DNA from: Elusimicrobiota bacterium
Lineage (GTDB): Bacteria > Elusimicrobiota > Elusimicrobia > UBA1565 > UBA9628
NCBI GenBank assembly: GCA_016212855.1
Contig: JACRDP010000013.1
Span: forward strand, 1-44,798
Direction: 5' to 3'
DNA length: 44,798 bases
Shown: piece by piece, positions 23,401 to 31,110 of the stretch
Numbering within the stretch: the first letter of the stretch is position 1
Layout of the letters: each line of letters starts with the position of its first letter
Made by a program: the position numbers and the translations under genes
The notes under the pieces: generated by a model
What the model saw: only the letters and a program-made list of their open reading frames with translations
Databases searched by the model: none
What the model was told of the DNA's origin: nothing

Positions 23401-26318
23401 GCGAGCAGGTTCTGGCCGCCCCAGATCTCGACGAACATGGGCTTCGAGAGGCCGGAAGAGCCGATGAGCAGGCGCGCGGTCTCGCCGCGCAGGACGGTCG
23501 CGTGTTCGGCCAAGGAGACGGACGGCAGGCGCAGGCCCGTCCGTCCGGTGCCGGCGGAGAGCACTATGACCGACTGCTCGACGTCGGCGGCCCTCACGAC
23601 GAGGCGGTACGCGCCCTCGGACAAACCGGCGAAGCGCGCGTCGACGGCCTTATCCTTGGAAAAGCGGAGCTTGCCGGCCGCGGCTTCGACGCCGTTGGGC
23701 ACGTCCTTGTAGAGTTGCTCGAGCGAAGGGCTGTCCGTGAAGTGACCGCCCCATTGCGGATCCCCGGGCGCGGCGGGCGGGTCGTTCTCCAGACGGTAGA
23801 GGGTAAACGAGCCGGCGCCGTCCTGGGTCTGCTCGTTGAGATTGAGCAGCTTGAGCGCGACCGAGTACGCTTTGCCGGCGCGGGCGAAGCCGGCCGCAGG
23901 CTCGATGGACAGCAGATATGATTTTTCACCGGCGGTGAAGGAACGCGACGCGGTGATCGTCCGGCCGCCGGGATCGCGGGACTCGACGTTGACGGTGAAG
24001 CGCGAGGGCGGGCCGTTCTTCGCCGACGGATCGTGCGGCTGAGGCGTGAAGGAGAAGGAGAATTTTCCGTCGGCCCCGGTCTTCGCATCCCCCCGCGCGA
24101 CCTCGGCGTCGCCGCGGCCGGCCCACTGCCAGCGCCACCACCAGCAGAACCAGGGGATGTACACCGAGCGCGTGATCGTCCAGCTCACCGGCGCGTCCGG
24201 CACGGCGCCGCCGAAGTAGTATTTCGCGTCGCCCGTCACCGACACGGCGCGGCCGTAGCGCCACACCCCGGTGCTCTCGTCGACCTTCACCTCGAATTCG
24301 GGACGCTTGTACTCCTCGACCGCGAACTGCAGGCCGCCGGAGAAATTGAGGTCGAAGTCGGAGATCGACGCCGACGCGGAGTACTGGCCGAGGAGGCGGC
24401 CGGTCGGAATCAGGCACGAGATCGAAGCCGAGCCCATCGCGTTGAGCTGCAGCACGGACTTGCACAGCTCCTGGCCGTTCGCGTCGCGCACAAACACCGT
24501 CGCTTTCGAGAGCCCGTCGTAGACCTTGTAGCCGCGGGGAATGCGGCGCAGGACCGTGGTCTTAACCTTGACCGTCTGACCGGGACGGTAGATCGGCCGA
24601 TCGGTTTCCAGGTGCAGCTCGATGGGAGCCGGGACCATTACGTTGAAATAGGATGGCGATTGCCAATACGCGCTGCTGTCGCCCGAGCGCGCGAGCGGAT
24701 CCAGGGAGAAGCTCCGCGAGTTGGAGTAGACCAGGCTCACCTCGACGGGGACCTCGGCGAGGCCGCCCGCGTCGGCCGTCAGCGCCAGCCGCTCGGCCTG
24801 GCTCCAATTCGTGCGCTTGAACGCGTCGATGGTGGCACCGGCCGCGGGCTCGCCGGTCAAGGCGTTCACCGCGTACAGATGGAAGCCGGGGACGTTTCTC
24901 ACCCGCGGCCCCTGGGGATCAAAAATGAATTCGCGTTCCGGGCCCTGCGGCCCGGACGTGCCGATCAAAAAAAGCTCGGTCACGTTCACGAACACCGCCG
25001 TCAGCAGCGAGGAGCCGATCTTGGGCCGCGCGTCGTTGCTGACGAGCGCCAGGTAAATTCCGGGCGTCAGCGCCGGAGGCGTCGCCTGCGTGTCGGCCTG
25101 CTGGTATGGAGCCGGAGCCTTGATTTGGACCGAATAGCTCGAGGCGGGCTCGCGCGAGAGATAGTCGGACACGAGTTCCTTGTCCGCGCCGCGCACGACC
25201 GACCACTCTCCGCCACGACGCCGCGAGTACCGTTCGAGATCCTCGGGGCTCACGCGATGCAAAGCGACGTAAGCGCGGTCCAGGTTGCGCGTCGACAGGC
25301 GCAGGATGTCCTTGCCGGGCGGCGGCGCGAAGCGCCCCGAGGCGGACAAGGTCGGCAGTTCGATCTGGGCGCGAAGCTTGGCGGCGGCCTTGGCCGCCCG
25401 GGCCGGAATTTTCTCCACGATCTTGCAAAGCTCGACGGCGTCGCCGGGAAGACCGTCCTCGTTGAGCAGGAAGGCCGCCTGATAGCCGGCCTCGCCTTTG
25501 GCCGCGTCGGTCGCGAAGGAGCCCATCCAAGCGCGCAGTTGGGCGATCGCGGCCTTGCGCGCCGCCTTCCGTTCCTCCGGAGTCTGAGCGGCGGACGGAT
25601 GGCGCACGGTCAGCAGCAGGCGCTGGATGCGCCACATCTCGCGGACCGTCTCGCGGCCCTCGCCGCCCATGCGCGCGGCTTCCTCATAAACGACCCCGGC
25701 CCGAGCGACGGGCGGATCCTGGCCCGGGTCGCTGGGCGCCTCGGTGAGAAGGAACCCGGTCCAGCGCAGGACCGCCAAGTCCCATAAAGTCGGGGCAAGA
25801 GAGGCGTCCGCGTCCTTCAAGTCCACGAAATAGGCCTCGTCCTCGATGCGGCGCGCGGACAAGGGGGCCCGGATCGCCCACAGCTGCTGATAATCGGCGC
25901 GCAGGTCGCTTTGCCATTGCGCGCGCGTGCGCTTGGTCAGATCCTCAGCCTCCTGCCCGTCTGATTCCTCCTCCGTGTCCGTGGGCGCGGCCCAGCCGTA
26001 CTGCTTCAGGTATTCGCGCGCGAGCTCGGTGCGCAGGAGCAGGAAGCGGCCGCGCCAGACCGGATCGGACGGAAGCTTTTCGGGGAATATACGCTGCGCC
26101 GCCTCGGCATAACGGAACAGAAGGGCCTGGGATTCGGCGGCGCGGTACAAAGCGGTGAGCCGCTCGTCGCCCGAGGCGGACTTCAGGACCGCCTCGTACT
26201 CCTGCAAGGCCTCCTGATAGAGCTTCTTCTCGAATTGGGCGTCCGCGGCCTCCAAGCCTGCGTAGGCGGGACGGACGGCGGACGCAAGGACGGCGAGAAC
26301 GAGGAGGATTCGTTTCAT
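20403..26318 (-). CDS. Bacterial alpha-2-macroglobulin, periplasmic, thioester type
   Basis: A 1971-residue giant that should trap or block proteases attacking from outside. Residues 1-20 are a signal peptide (MKRILLVLAVLASAVRPAYA). No lipobox Cys follows, so it is probably soluble rather than a lipoprotein like E. coli YfhM. Residues ~21-300 are helical and TPR-like (ALQEYEAVLKSASGDERLTALYRAAESQALL). Macroglobulin beta-domains follow, including LETDRPIYRPGQTVKVKTTVLRR (MG2) and the ALPHA-2-M signature block around SFTAKPHGIAPLSWTVKAP. The thioester CTEQ is intact at C1443-Q1446 (YPYECTEQ), inside the helical complement-like domain. The C terminus is the receptor-binding-like domain. The usual partner PbpC is not in the window. 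It ends the glycan gene run with a 4-base gap to the gene before it. Confidence 0.9.
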   Translation of the reverse strand: MKRILLVLAVLASAVRPAYAGLEAADAQFEKKLYQEALQEYEAVLKSASGDERLTALYRAAESQALLFRYAEAAQRIFPEKLPSDPVWRGRFLLLRTELAREYLKQYGWAAPTDTEEESDGQEAEDLTKRTRAQWQSDLRADYQQLWAIRAPLSARRIEDEAYFVDLKDADASLAPTLWDLAVLRWTGFLLTEAPSDPGQDPPVARAGVVYEEAARMGGEGRETVREMWRIQRLLLTVRHPSAAQTPEERKAARKAAIAQLRAWMGSFATDAAKGEAGYQAAFLLNEDGLPGDAVELCKIVEKIPARAAKAAAKLRAQIELPTLSASGRFAPPPGKDILRLSTRNLDRAYVALHRVSPEDLERYSRRRGGEWSVVRGADKELVSDYLSREPASSYSVQIKAPAPYQQADTQATPPALTPGIYLALVSNDARPKIGSSLLTAVFVNVTELFLIGTSGPQGPEREFIFDPQGPRVRNVPGFHLYAVNALTGEPAAGATIDAFKRTNWSQAERLALTADAGGLAEVPVEVSLVYSNSRSFSLDPLARSGDSSAYWQSPSYFNVMVPAPIELHLETDRPIYRPGQTVKVKTTVLRRIPRGYKVYDGLSKATVFVRDANGQELCKSVLQLNAMGSASISCLIPTGRLLGQYSASASISDFDLNFSGGLQFAVEEYKRPEFEVKVDESTGVWRYGRAVSVTGDAKYYFGGAVPDAPVSWTITRSVYIPWFCWWWRWQWAGRGDAEVARGDAKTGADGKFSFSFTPQPHDPSAKNGPPSRFTVNVESRDPGGRTITASRSFTAGEKSYLLSIEPAAGFARAGKAYSVALKLLNLNEQTQDGAGSFTLYRLENDPPAAPGDPQWGGHFTDSPSLEQLYKDVPNGVEAAAGKLRFSKDKAVDARFAGLSEGAYRLVVRAADVEQSVIVLSAGTGRTGLRLPSVSLAEHATVLRGETARLLIGSSGLSKPMFVEIWGGQNLLARRVVRGGGVQTLEIPVGDDHKGGFTVRWFGAKDFAIRAGQVRVEVPWKDRELTVKLRHDAVMKPGQAVSWSLSVRDRADKPVSGEAAVRVYDRSLEYYAAGAGDWTSSLYVPRWTYSPAVGSLFNPYGHQMPVETGWVKKMLDLYYEAIREPVEPGLRLNRSRVYRPGFGGRYKGLAAVRGAASGALDQEMDMIGGAGMAFSRSAPASAPARLSEAREEGMAKRKDAGAKNEAKPAEPPVASRKDFSETAFFDAHLKVKDGNAFFKFKAPERLTSWKTSAVVLTRDVKRGTVEAESVTRKELMVRVEMPRFYREGDEGLLQAIVHNETGAPLIGEVTLAVTEDGKDAAAKLGLTGTTVSFTAKPHGIAPLSWTVKAPRGTTTFLIRAIARSGALADAEERELPILPSRERLIETAFVVLDGALRKVLTLPTWATPDPTREHESIHLQVDPQLALIILNSLPSLIHYPYECTEQVLDRYVPLAIVNAFYKKYPALAAATKKIPKRDTLTPAWDRNDPRRLTRLMESPWEEISKGRKTIWPLVDMFDPKIVEAELDDSLSKLKAYQLPDGSFPWFPGGRPSPYMTMLVLAGFAEAQRYGVQPPAEVVSRALAYANNEIPKHMKPEEGEIALILYSAYVVTSFPKTMPGAEQGWRFAKVWADYADKHGDALTPFGRGYAAYVYWRLGEKDKADNYLARALDGLRTDPIAGSYWAPEKISWLWYNDTVEKHAFFLRTLLTMKPKDPRIPGMVQWLLFNRKGNEWKSTRASAAAIYSLLDILKSRGALDKGDDFKIKWGPDTETARVEPLDWLEAPLRWTKTGSEVREGQGKAVIDKTGPGFAFASLTWIYSTDQIPKASGAGMLEVERTFFRRDKTGVSGYRLQPISSGETVAVGDTIEVRLTVKTRSQFEYVQLKDPRGAGFEAEELRSGWKWDLLSRYEEPRDSLTNFFIDWLPHGEYKLSYRVRPTTPGTYRIGAAVLQSMYAPEMTAHSDGMMLKVKP

Positions 26319-26322
26319 GGTT

Positions 26323-27537
26323 TTAGGACAGCGCGCGGGTCAGCTTTGTTCCATGGCGCTTCCAAAGCTCCTCGAAGCCGGCGCCGGCCAGCATCAGCAC
26401 GATGATCACGAGGGGCACGCGGTAGCGGATCGGCGACTGGCTGATCGAGAAGGCCCCGGTCACGAGCACGACCATCGGGACGAGGAACCAGCGGACGTTG
26501 GCGTCGCGGCGCTTGAGCCACAGGCCGAACAGCGCGAGCGGGATGAGCCAGCCGTCGGAGGCCAGCGCGGCTCCCGCGACCACGAGATAGCTGTGGGTGT
26601 AGCCCCGGGTATGCGGAAGCGGGCGCCACATCTTCAGCGCGTGCTCGGCCTGGCGAGCGAGAAAGCGCGCGGGATGCGCGAGGAAGTAGTCTTTCGCCGC
26701 GGCCATATACGCCTTGTGCCGGGAGAGCTCGTCGAGCTTGGAGATGGCCTGAAACCGTTCATCGGCGCCGAGGAGACGCGTCTGCTCCTCGCTTCCGAGA
26801 AGCTCGTAGGGAATCGTCATGGCGATGTAGATTTCCCCGCCCACGTCGGAGGAGAACGGGATCACCTCGTGAAAGACGCGCCAGTTCCGCCCCGCCCACA
26901 GGCCGATGAGAAGGACGACGGGCGCGGCGAAGGCGGCGGCGCGCTTGAACTTCAGCGCCGGCTTCTCCGTCGCGTAAAGAGCGAGGACCGACCAGGCGCA
27001 GCCGAGGGCCCAGGCGCCGTTGGCGAGGCACAGCCAGCCGGCGAGCGAACCGGCGGCGGCCGCGGAGACGGCGTCTTTCCAGCGGACGAGCAGGAGGAGA
27101 ATCGAAACGAGCAGGAAAGCCAGAAGGACTTCGCGGCAGAAGTAGGCCGTATAGTAGATGAAGTAGGGGTAGAACACGCAGGACCAGAACGCGAACCGGG
27201 CGGCGACCGGAGAGAACAGACGCTTGGTCAGATCGTACAGCAAGGCCGTGGTCAAGGTGGAGAGAAGAACCTGGACGAGATACACATAAATCCGCTGATC
27301 GCCGAAGACTTTGTAGATCAGATAGATGAAGAGAATGTAGCCCGGCTCCCGGCTGGCCGTCGGCACCCCGCCGGGCGGGTTGCTGTACACGCCGGAGGCG
27401 AGCAGGCCGCGCGCGATGGGCTCGTACGCGTAGCCCATCGGCGTCGGCTGGTCCGCCTTATAGTAGGCGTGGACGGTGAAGCCCAGGCGCAGGAGCAAGG
27501 CGAGCGCCAAGCCGGCGAGAAGCTCGTTGCGTCTCAC
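26323..27537 (-). CDS. Polytopic GT-C (GT39-like) glycosyltransferase
   Basis: A 404-residue inner-membrane protein with about ten hydrophobic helices. It looks like the ArnT/PMT-type (GT-C) family that moves sugars from polyprenyl-phosphate carriers on the periplasmic side. After TM1 (ELLAGLALALLLRLGF) comes a loop with PTPMGYAYEPIARGLLASGVYSNPPGG..ASREPGYILFIYLIYKVFG, where the family has its acidic/aromatic motif and gene-typical REPGY. The start is a GTG at 27537 that overlaps the preceding stop (GTGA); the longer frame upstream is not coding. It pairs with the similar membrane protein just before it and with the DPM-like GT2 at 41451-42164, which could make the lipid-linked sugar donor. 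Acceptor unknown. Confidence 0.75.
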   Translation of the reverse strand: MRRNELLAGLALALLLRLGFTVHAYYKADQPTPMGYAYEPIARGLLASGVYSNPPGGVPTASREPGYILFIYLIYKVFGDQRIYVYLVQVLLSTLTTALLYDLTKRLFSPVAARFAFWSCVFYPYFIYYTAYFCREVLLAFLLVSILLLLVRWKDAVSAAAAGSLAGWLCLANGAWALGCAWSVLALYATEKPALKFKRAAAFAAPVVLLIGLWAGRNWRVFHEVIPFSSDVGGEIYIAMTIPYELLGSEEQTRLLGADERFQAISKLDELSRHKAYMAAAKDYFLAHPARFLARQAEHALKMWRPLPHTRGYTHSYLVVAGAALASDGWLIPLALFGLWLKRRDANVRWFLVPMVVLVTGAFSISQSPIRYRVPLVIIVLMLAGAGFEELWKRHGTKLTRALS

Positions 27538-29183
27538 GCCTTCCCCTTCAGACGGTAGATCTCGATGAGCGGGTTGGCCGGCGTCGAGGTCGGATCGAGC
27601 GCGATCCACGGGAACAGCCGCGGTCGCGGAAACGAGGCGACCAGTTCGTAGCGCGCGAGCGAGGCGCCGAGACCGGGCCGGTCGTCGTAATCCGGCATGT
27701 TCAGAGCGAGATAGGCCGGCAGCCGCTTCTCGGGCAAGGAGGCGAACGCCTTAGGCTCGGCGAAAAGCAGGCGGTAGCGGTCATAGCGGAAGAAGGGAGC
27801 GTTCGACGGCTGAGGAAAGCGCATCAACCCGATCGTCTCGCCGGCGGGCACGTTCTTCTCGATCCAGGCGCCGGACTGGAAGTGGTTCGACGCCTCTCCC
27901 TCGCCACGGCGGAAGTTGTCGGCGTAGGACAGGCCCTGGCACAGGAGGCCGGCGAGGATGACGGCCGCGGCCGCCGTGCCGAAACGCCCGGCGGGGCCTT
28001 TCAGCGCGCGCAGTTCTTGGAGAAGCCGTCCCGCCATGAGGCAGCCGACCGCGATCCAGCCGAGGAAGTAGCGCGCCTGGCCCGTCCCGGTCACGTAGGA
28101 GACGGTGGACATCGCGGCGAACGCGATCAAAAAGGAGACCGCGCACAGCCGGAGGAAGGGTTCGCGGCGGCCGCGCAGAAGCGCGAACGTCACGCCGCCG
28201 AGCATCACCGTCGCGACGGGATCGGTCACCGCGCGGCGCAGGGCGCCGCCGGCGAAGATGAACGGATGCGTTAAATCAAACCCGCCGTTGAGGCTGCCGA
28301 GAAGCCTCATCTCGAGCATCGCCTCGTTCCAGTCGACCAGCCAGTAGGGGCTGACGAGGAAGAACGCGCCGGCCGCGCACAGTCCGGAGAGAACGAGCCC
28401 TTGGAGCTCGGCCTTGGGCTTGCCCCCCCGCGCCAGGCGCATGGCGCCCGCGGCGCCGACGGCGAGGCAGGCGGGCCAGGCGCCGAGGAAGGCCGCGACG
28501 GCCAGCCCCGACGCGGCCCCGGCCGCCGCATAGTCCTTGAGCCGGCCGCGCTCGAGCACGACGGCGCAGCGCTCCAAGGTCAGCAGGATGAACACCGGCC
28601 AGAAGGCGTGATTCTTCAGCACGTGGGCCTGGGCGACGGCCGCCGGCAGCATGAGATACAAGGCGCCCGCGAAAAATCCGGCCTCGGCGCCGGCGTAGCG
28701 GCGGCCCAGACGCAGGAGCAGCAGGGCGGTGACGATGAACGAGGCGACGGAGACGAGTCGTCCCGCGAGATACATCGCGGCCATCTTCGGCGGATCGTCG
28801 AGGTAGTACCGGATCGAGCTCTTGAGCGTGACCGCCCCGGTCGCCGCGCCGAGCGCCAGCGCCGCGCCGACCGCATACAAATGGGTCGTGCTGTAGGTGA
28901 ACACGTGCGGATTGAGCTGCAGCTTGTGCGGCTTCAAGCGCGAGAGCATCAGCATCACGCTTTGCTCGTCCTCGTTCTCGGAGCGGAGGAAGAACGCGCG
29001 GTACGAACCGAGCAGCGGCTTCGGCGGCGTCTTCCAGCCGGCCGGAGTTTCGACGACGCCGAGCACGCCGTTGAACGAATTGGGATTGGCGAGAAGGTCT
29101 TCGCCCAGCTCCTTGTGCATCGCCGACCACGAGTCCGCGAGCTGCCCGCGGAACTCGGGCCCGTCGAGACCGGGCGGCATCAC
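27534..29183 (-). CDS. Polytopic GT-C-like membrane protein; start codon unclear
   Basis: A 549-residue multi-helix protein of the GT39/PMT style, with LNPHVFTYSTTHLYAVGAALALG after the first large loop and about ten hydrophobic segments. The C-terminal ~130 residues are a soluble periplasmic domain (SGAWIEKNVPAGETIGLMRFPQPSNAPFFRYDRYRLLF). The GTG at 29183 is the first standard start codon, but it leaves the protein without its first membrane helix. Upstream in the same frame, 29184-29276 reads RKPAVALIALGLVLGLWG, then IRWGLPGPERLAR, exactly the expected TM1 and luminal loop start. No ATG, GTG or TTG occurs there before the in-frame stop. A CTG at 29258 is the best non-standard candidate. 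See the finding on this gene. Confidence 0.7.
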   Translation of the reverse strand: MMPPGLDGPEFRGQLADSWSAMHKELGEDLLANPNSFNGVLGVVETPAGWKTPPKPLLGSYRAFFLRSENEDEQSVMLMLSRLKPHKLQLNPHVFTYSTTHLYAVGAALALGAATGAVTLKSSIRYYLDDPPKMAAMYLAGRLVSVASFIVTALLLLRLGRRYAGAEAGFFAGALYLMLPAAVAQAHVLKNHAFWPVFILLTLERCAVVLERGRLKDYAAAGAASGLAVAAFLGAWPACLAVGAAGAMRLARGGKPKAELQGLVLSGLCAAGAFFLVSPYWLVDWNEAMLEMRLLGSLNGGFDLTHPFIFAGGALRRAVTDPVATVMLGGVTFALLRGRREPFLRLCAVSFLIAFAAMSTVSYVTGTGQARYFLGWIAVGCLMAGRLLQELRALKGPAGRFGTAAAAVILAGLLCQGLSYADNFRRGEGEASNHFQSGAWIEKNVPAGETIGLMRFPQPSNAPFFRYDRYRLLFAEPKAFASLPEKRLPAYLALNMPDYDDRPGLGASLARYELVASFPRPRLFPWIALDPTSTPANPLIEIYRLKGKA

Positions 29184-29274
29184 GCGCGCCAGGCGCTCCG
29201 GGCCCGGCAGGCCCCAGCGGATCCCCCACAGCCCGAGAACGAGGCCGAGAGCGATCAGCGCAACCGCGGGTTTC

Positions 29275-29988
29275 CTAGAGGACGTAACCCGCCTTGACCG
29301 CGTCGTTGCGGAACATCTTCACCGTGTCGAGCGAGTACTCGCCGAGGTCCTTGTCGACGAGCTCGAGCTTCTTTATTAAGTCGTTAGTCGCCGTGATGAT
29401 ATGGCAGCCGGATTCGTCGGCTTGAAAAATATTGAGCAGTTCGCGCGGGCTGGCCCACAGCAGCTCGGCGTTGGGCGAAGGCTTGAGCAGGGCCACGGCC
29501 TCCTTCATCATCGGGACCGGGTCGCGGCCCGTGTCGGCGACGCGGCCCGCGAAGAGCGAGACGATGGAGGGCGGCCCGCCCTTCAGGGCCGCGCCGACCT
29601 CCTTGACCTGCTGGAGCGTCATGATCGCGGTCACGTTGAGCTTGATGCCGGCCTTCGCGAGCTCGGCGATCAGGGGCACCGCCGAGCGGCCGGCGGTATT
29701 GGTGATCGGTATTTTCACATTCACGTTCGAGCCCCAGGCCGCGATCAGGCGCGCCTGACGGCCCATGTCCGCGAAGTCGTCCGAGAACACCTCGAAGGAG
29801 ATCGGCCGGTCCTTGATGGCGCCGAGAATGTCGAGGGCGAAGGCCTTGAAGTCCGTGATTCCGGCCTTGCGCATCAAGGTCGGGTTGGTCGTAAAGCCCT
29901 TGATCAGCGGATGGCGGCACATCTCGAGCATCCCCGCCTTGTCGGCCCCGTCGGCGAACAGCTTGATGCGCAGGTCAGTGGCTTTCAT
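29275..29988 (-). CDS. Small transaldolase / fructose-6-phosphate aldolase-like protein
   Basis: A 237-residue TIM-barrel aldolase of the short TalC/FSA class. The Schiff-base lysine is K92 in NVNVKIPITN, and the family's GFTTNPTLMRKAGI is at 31-44. The enzyme would move dihydroxyacetone units between sugar phosphates. Sitting directly with GmhA-like, GmhB-like, HddA and HddC genes, its likely job is to make sedoheptulose-7-phosphate for heptose synthesis; this is inferred from context, since aldolase-only members look alike. The ATG at 29988 overlaps the HAD gene's 3' end by 14 bases. The TAG stop at 29275-29277 immediately precedes the membrane protein with the unclear start. Confidence 0.83.
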   Translation of the reverse strand: MKATDLRIKLFADGADKAGMLEMCRHPLIKGFTTNPTLMRKAGITDFKAFALDILGAIKDRPISFEVFSDDFADMGRQARLIAAWGSNVNVKIPITNTAGRSAVPLIAELAKAGIKLNVTAIMTLQQVKEVGAALKGGPPSIVSLFAGRVADTGRDPVPMMKEAVALLKPSPNAELLWASPRELLNIFQADESGCHIITATNDLIKKLELVDKDLGEYSLDTVKMFRNDAVKAGYVL

Positions 29989-30532
29989 GTTCGATCGTCC
30001 TCAGGATGATCTCCGCGGCCCCGGCGAGGTCGCGGGCGGTCCAGTCGGGACGGCAACGCCCGGCTTGACTGTAGCTTTTCTTGATCAGGATGCCGCGGCA
30101 CCCGGCGGCGCGCCCCGCCGCCACGTCGCTCCAGCGGTCGCCCACGATGAAGCTGCGCTTGAGATTTAAACGCCAGCGCGCCGCGGCCTTGCGTAACAGG
30201 CCCGGCTTCGGCTTCCGGCAAAGACAGCCATCGTCGTTGTCGTGAAAGCAGGTCAGCACGCCCGCGACGGGCAGCCGCGCCGACACCCGGGCGTTCATCG
30301 CCGCCACGCGGGCGCGGGTCTGCGTCCCGCGGGCGACATCGGGCTGATTCGTGACGACGACCAGCTTGAGGCCGACGCGGCGCAGCTTGCGGCACGCCGC
30401 CGCGACCTTGGGTAGGAACACGAATTCCCTCAACGCCCGAGGAGGGTGCGGGACGCCCTTCGCGACCGTGATCCGGTTGATGACCCCGTCGCGGTCCAGG
30501 AAGACCGCGGCGCTCAGCGGACGGATTCCCAT
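29975..30532 (-). CDS. gmhB: GmhB-like D,D-heptose bisphosphate phosphatase (HAD)
   Basis: A 185-residue HAD phosphatase that should remove the C7 phosphate of D-glycero-D-manno-heptose 1,7-bisphosphate. The nucleophile motif is AVFLDRDGVIN (DxD), motif II is VVVTNQP and motif III/IV are KP..FIVGDRWSDVAAG. The GmhB zinc loop is complete: CFHDNDDGCLCRKPKPG (Cys-x-His, then Cys-x-Cys). The start at 30532 (MGIRPLSAAVFLDRD) overlaps the SIS gene by 19 bases; the longer frame adds Arg-rich nonsense. Neighbouring HddA, HddC and GmhA-like genes support the heptose assignment, and the GDP branch uses the alpha-anomer. Histidinol-phosphatase is a family alternative but unlikely here. Confidence 0.85.
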   Translation of the reverse strand: MGIRPLSAAVFLDRDGVINRITVAKGVPHPPRALREFVFLPKVAAACRKLRRVGLKLVVVTNQPDVARGTQTRARVAAMNARVSARLPVAGVLTCFHDNDDGCLCRKPKPGLLRKAAARWRLNLKRSFIVGDRWSDVAAGRAAGCRGILIKKSYSQAGRCRPDWTARDLAGAAEIILRTIEHESH

Positions 30533-31110
30533 TTCGTCTGGGCGGCCTTCAGCGCGGGATGGGAGACGAGCAAATGCCAGACGACGGCCTGGAAGGCCTC
30601 GCTGTGAGGGGTGACGGTCTCGGGATTGACGGTCGGCACGATCACGCACACGTCGGCGACCGACTTGGTGTAGCCGCCGTCGCGCCCGACGATGCCGAAG
30701 ATCTTGGCGCCCACGGACTTCGCGTGCTTCAGCGCGAGGACGAGATTCGGGCTCACGTTCTTCTCGACGTTGCCGCCGCCGACCGAGAACACGAGCACCG
30801 CGTCGGCGGCGCCGAGGCGGCTGACCTTCAGCCAGCCCTCGAACACGCTCGCCCAGCCCTCGTCGTTGGTCCGGGCGGTGAGCTCGGAGACGTTGTCGGT
30901 CGGCGCGTACGCCTCGAGACCGACGATCTTGCGGAAATCGTTGACCGCGTGCGAGGCGTTGCCGGCGCTGCCGCCGACGCCGAGTATGAAGAGGCGGCCG
31001 TGCTTGGATCGGAGCTCGGCAAGTGAGGCCGCCAGGCGCTCGATCGCGTCGGCGTCGAGCTTCTCGATGATCTTGGCGGCTTCGGCCAGATGGGTCTTCG
31101 CGTAGCTCAT
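30514..31110 (-). CDS. gmhA: SIS-domain isomerase, GmhA-like (sedoheptulose-7-P isomerase)
   Basis: A 198-residue SIS-fold protein. GmhA turns sedoheptulose-7-phosphate into D-glycero-D-manno-heptose-7-phosphate. Visible signatures are LFILGVGGSAGNASHAVNDFRKIVG, where GmhA has CGNGGSxxDAxHFAxEL, the ligand segment NVSELTARTNDEGW (GmhA: DVSxxxCxxNDFGF) and VFSVGGGNVEKNVSPNLVLAL. The C terminus has PHSEAFQAVVWHLLVSHP, near the GmhA Glu/His-bearing helix. The family is clear; the exact substrate rests on neighbours gmhB, hddA and hddC. The canonical catalytic zinc residues are only partly recognisable, so a different ketose phosphate is possible. The ATG overlaps the radical SAM stop by one base. 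Confidence 0.75.
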   Translation of the reverse strand: MSYAKTHLAEAAKIIEKLDADAIERLAASLAELRSKHGRLFILGVGGSAGNASHAVNDFRKIVGLEAYAPTDNVSELTARTNDEGWASVFEGWLKVSRLGAADAVLVFSVGGGNVEKNVSPNLVLALKHAKSVGAKIFGIVGRDGGYTKSVADVCVIVPTVNPETVTPHSEAFQAVVWHLLVSHPALKAAQTKWESVR

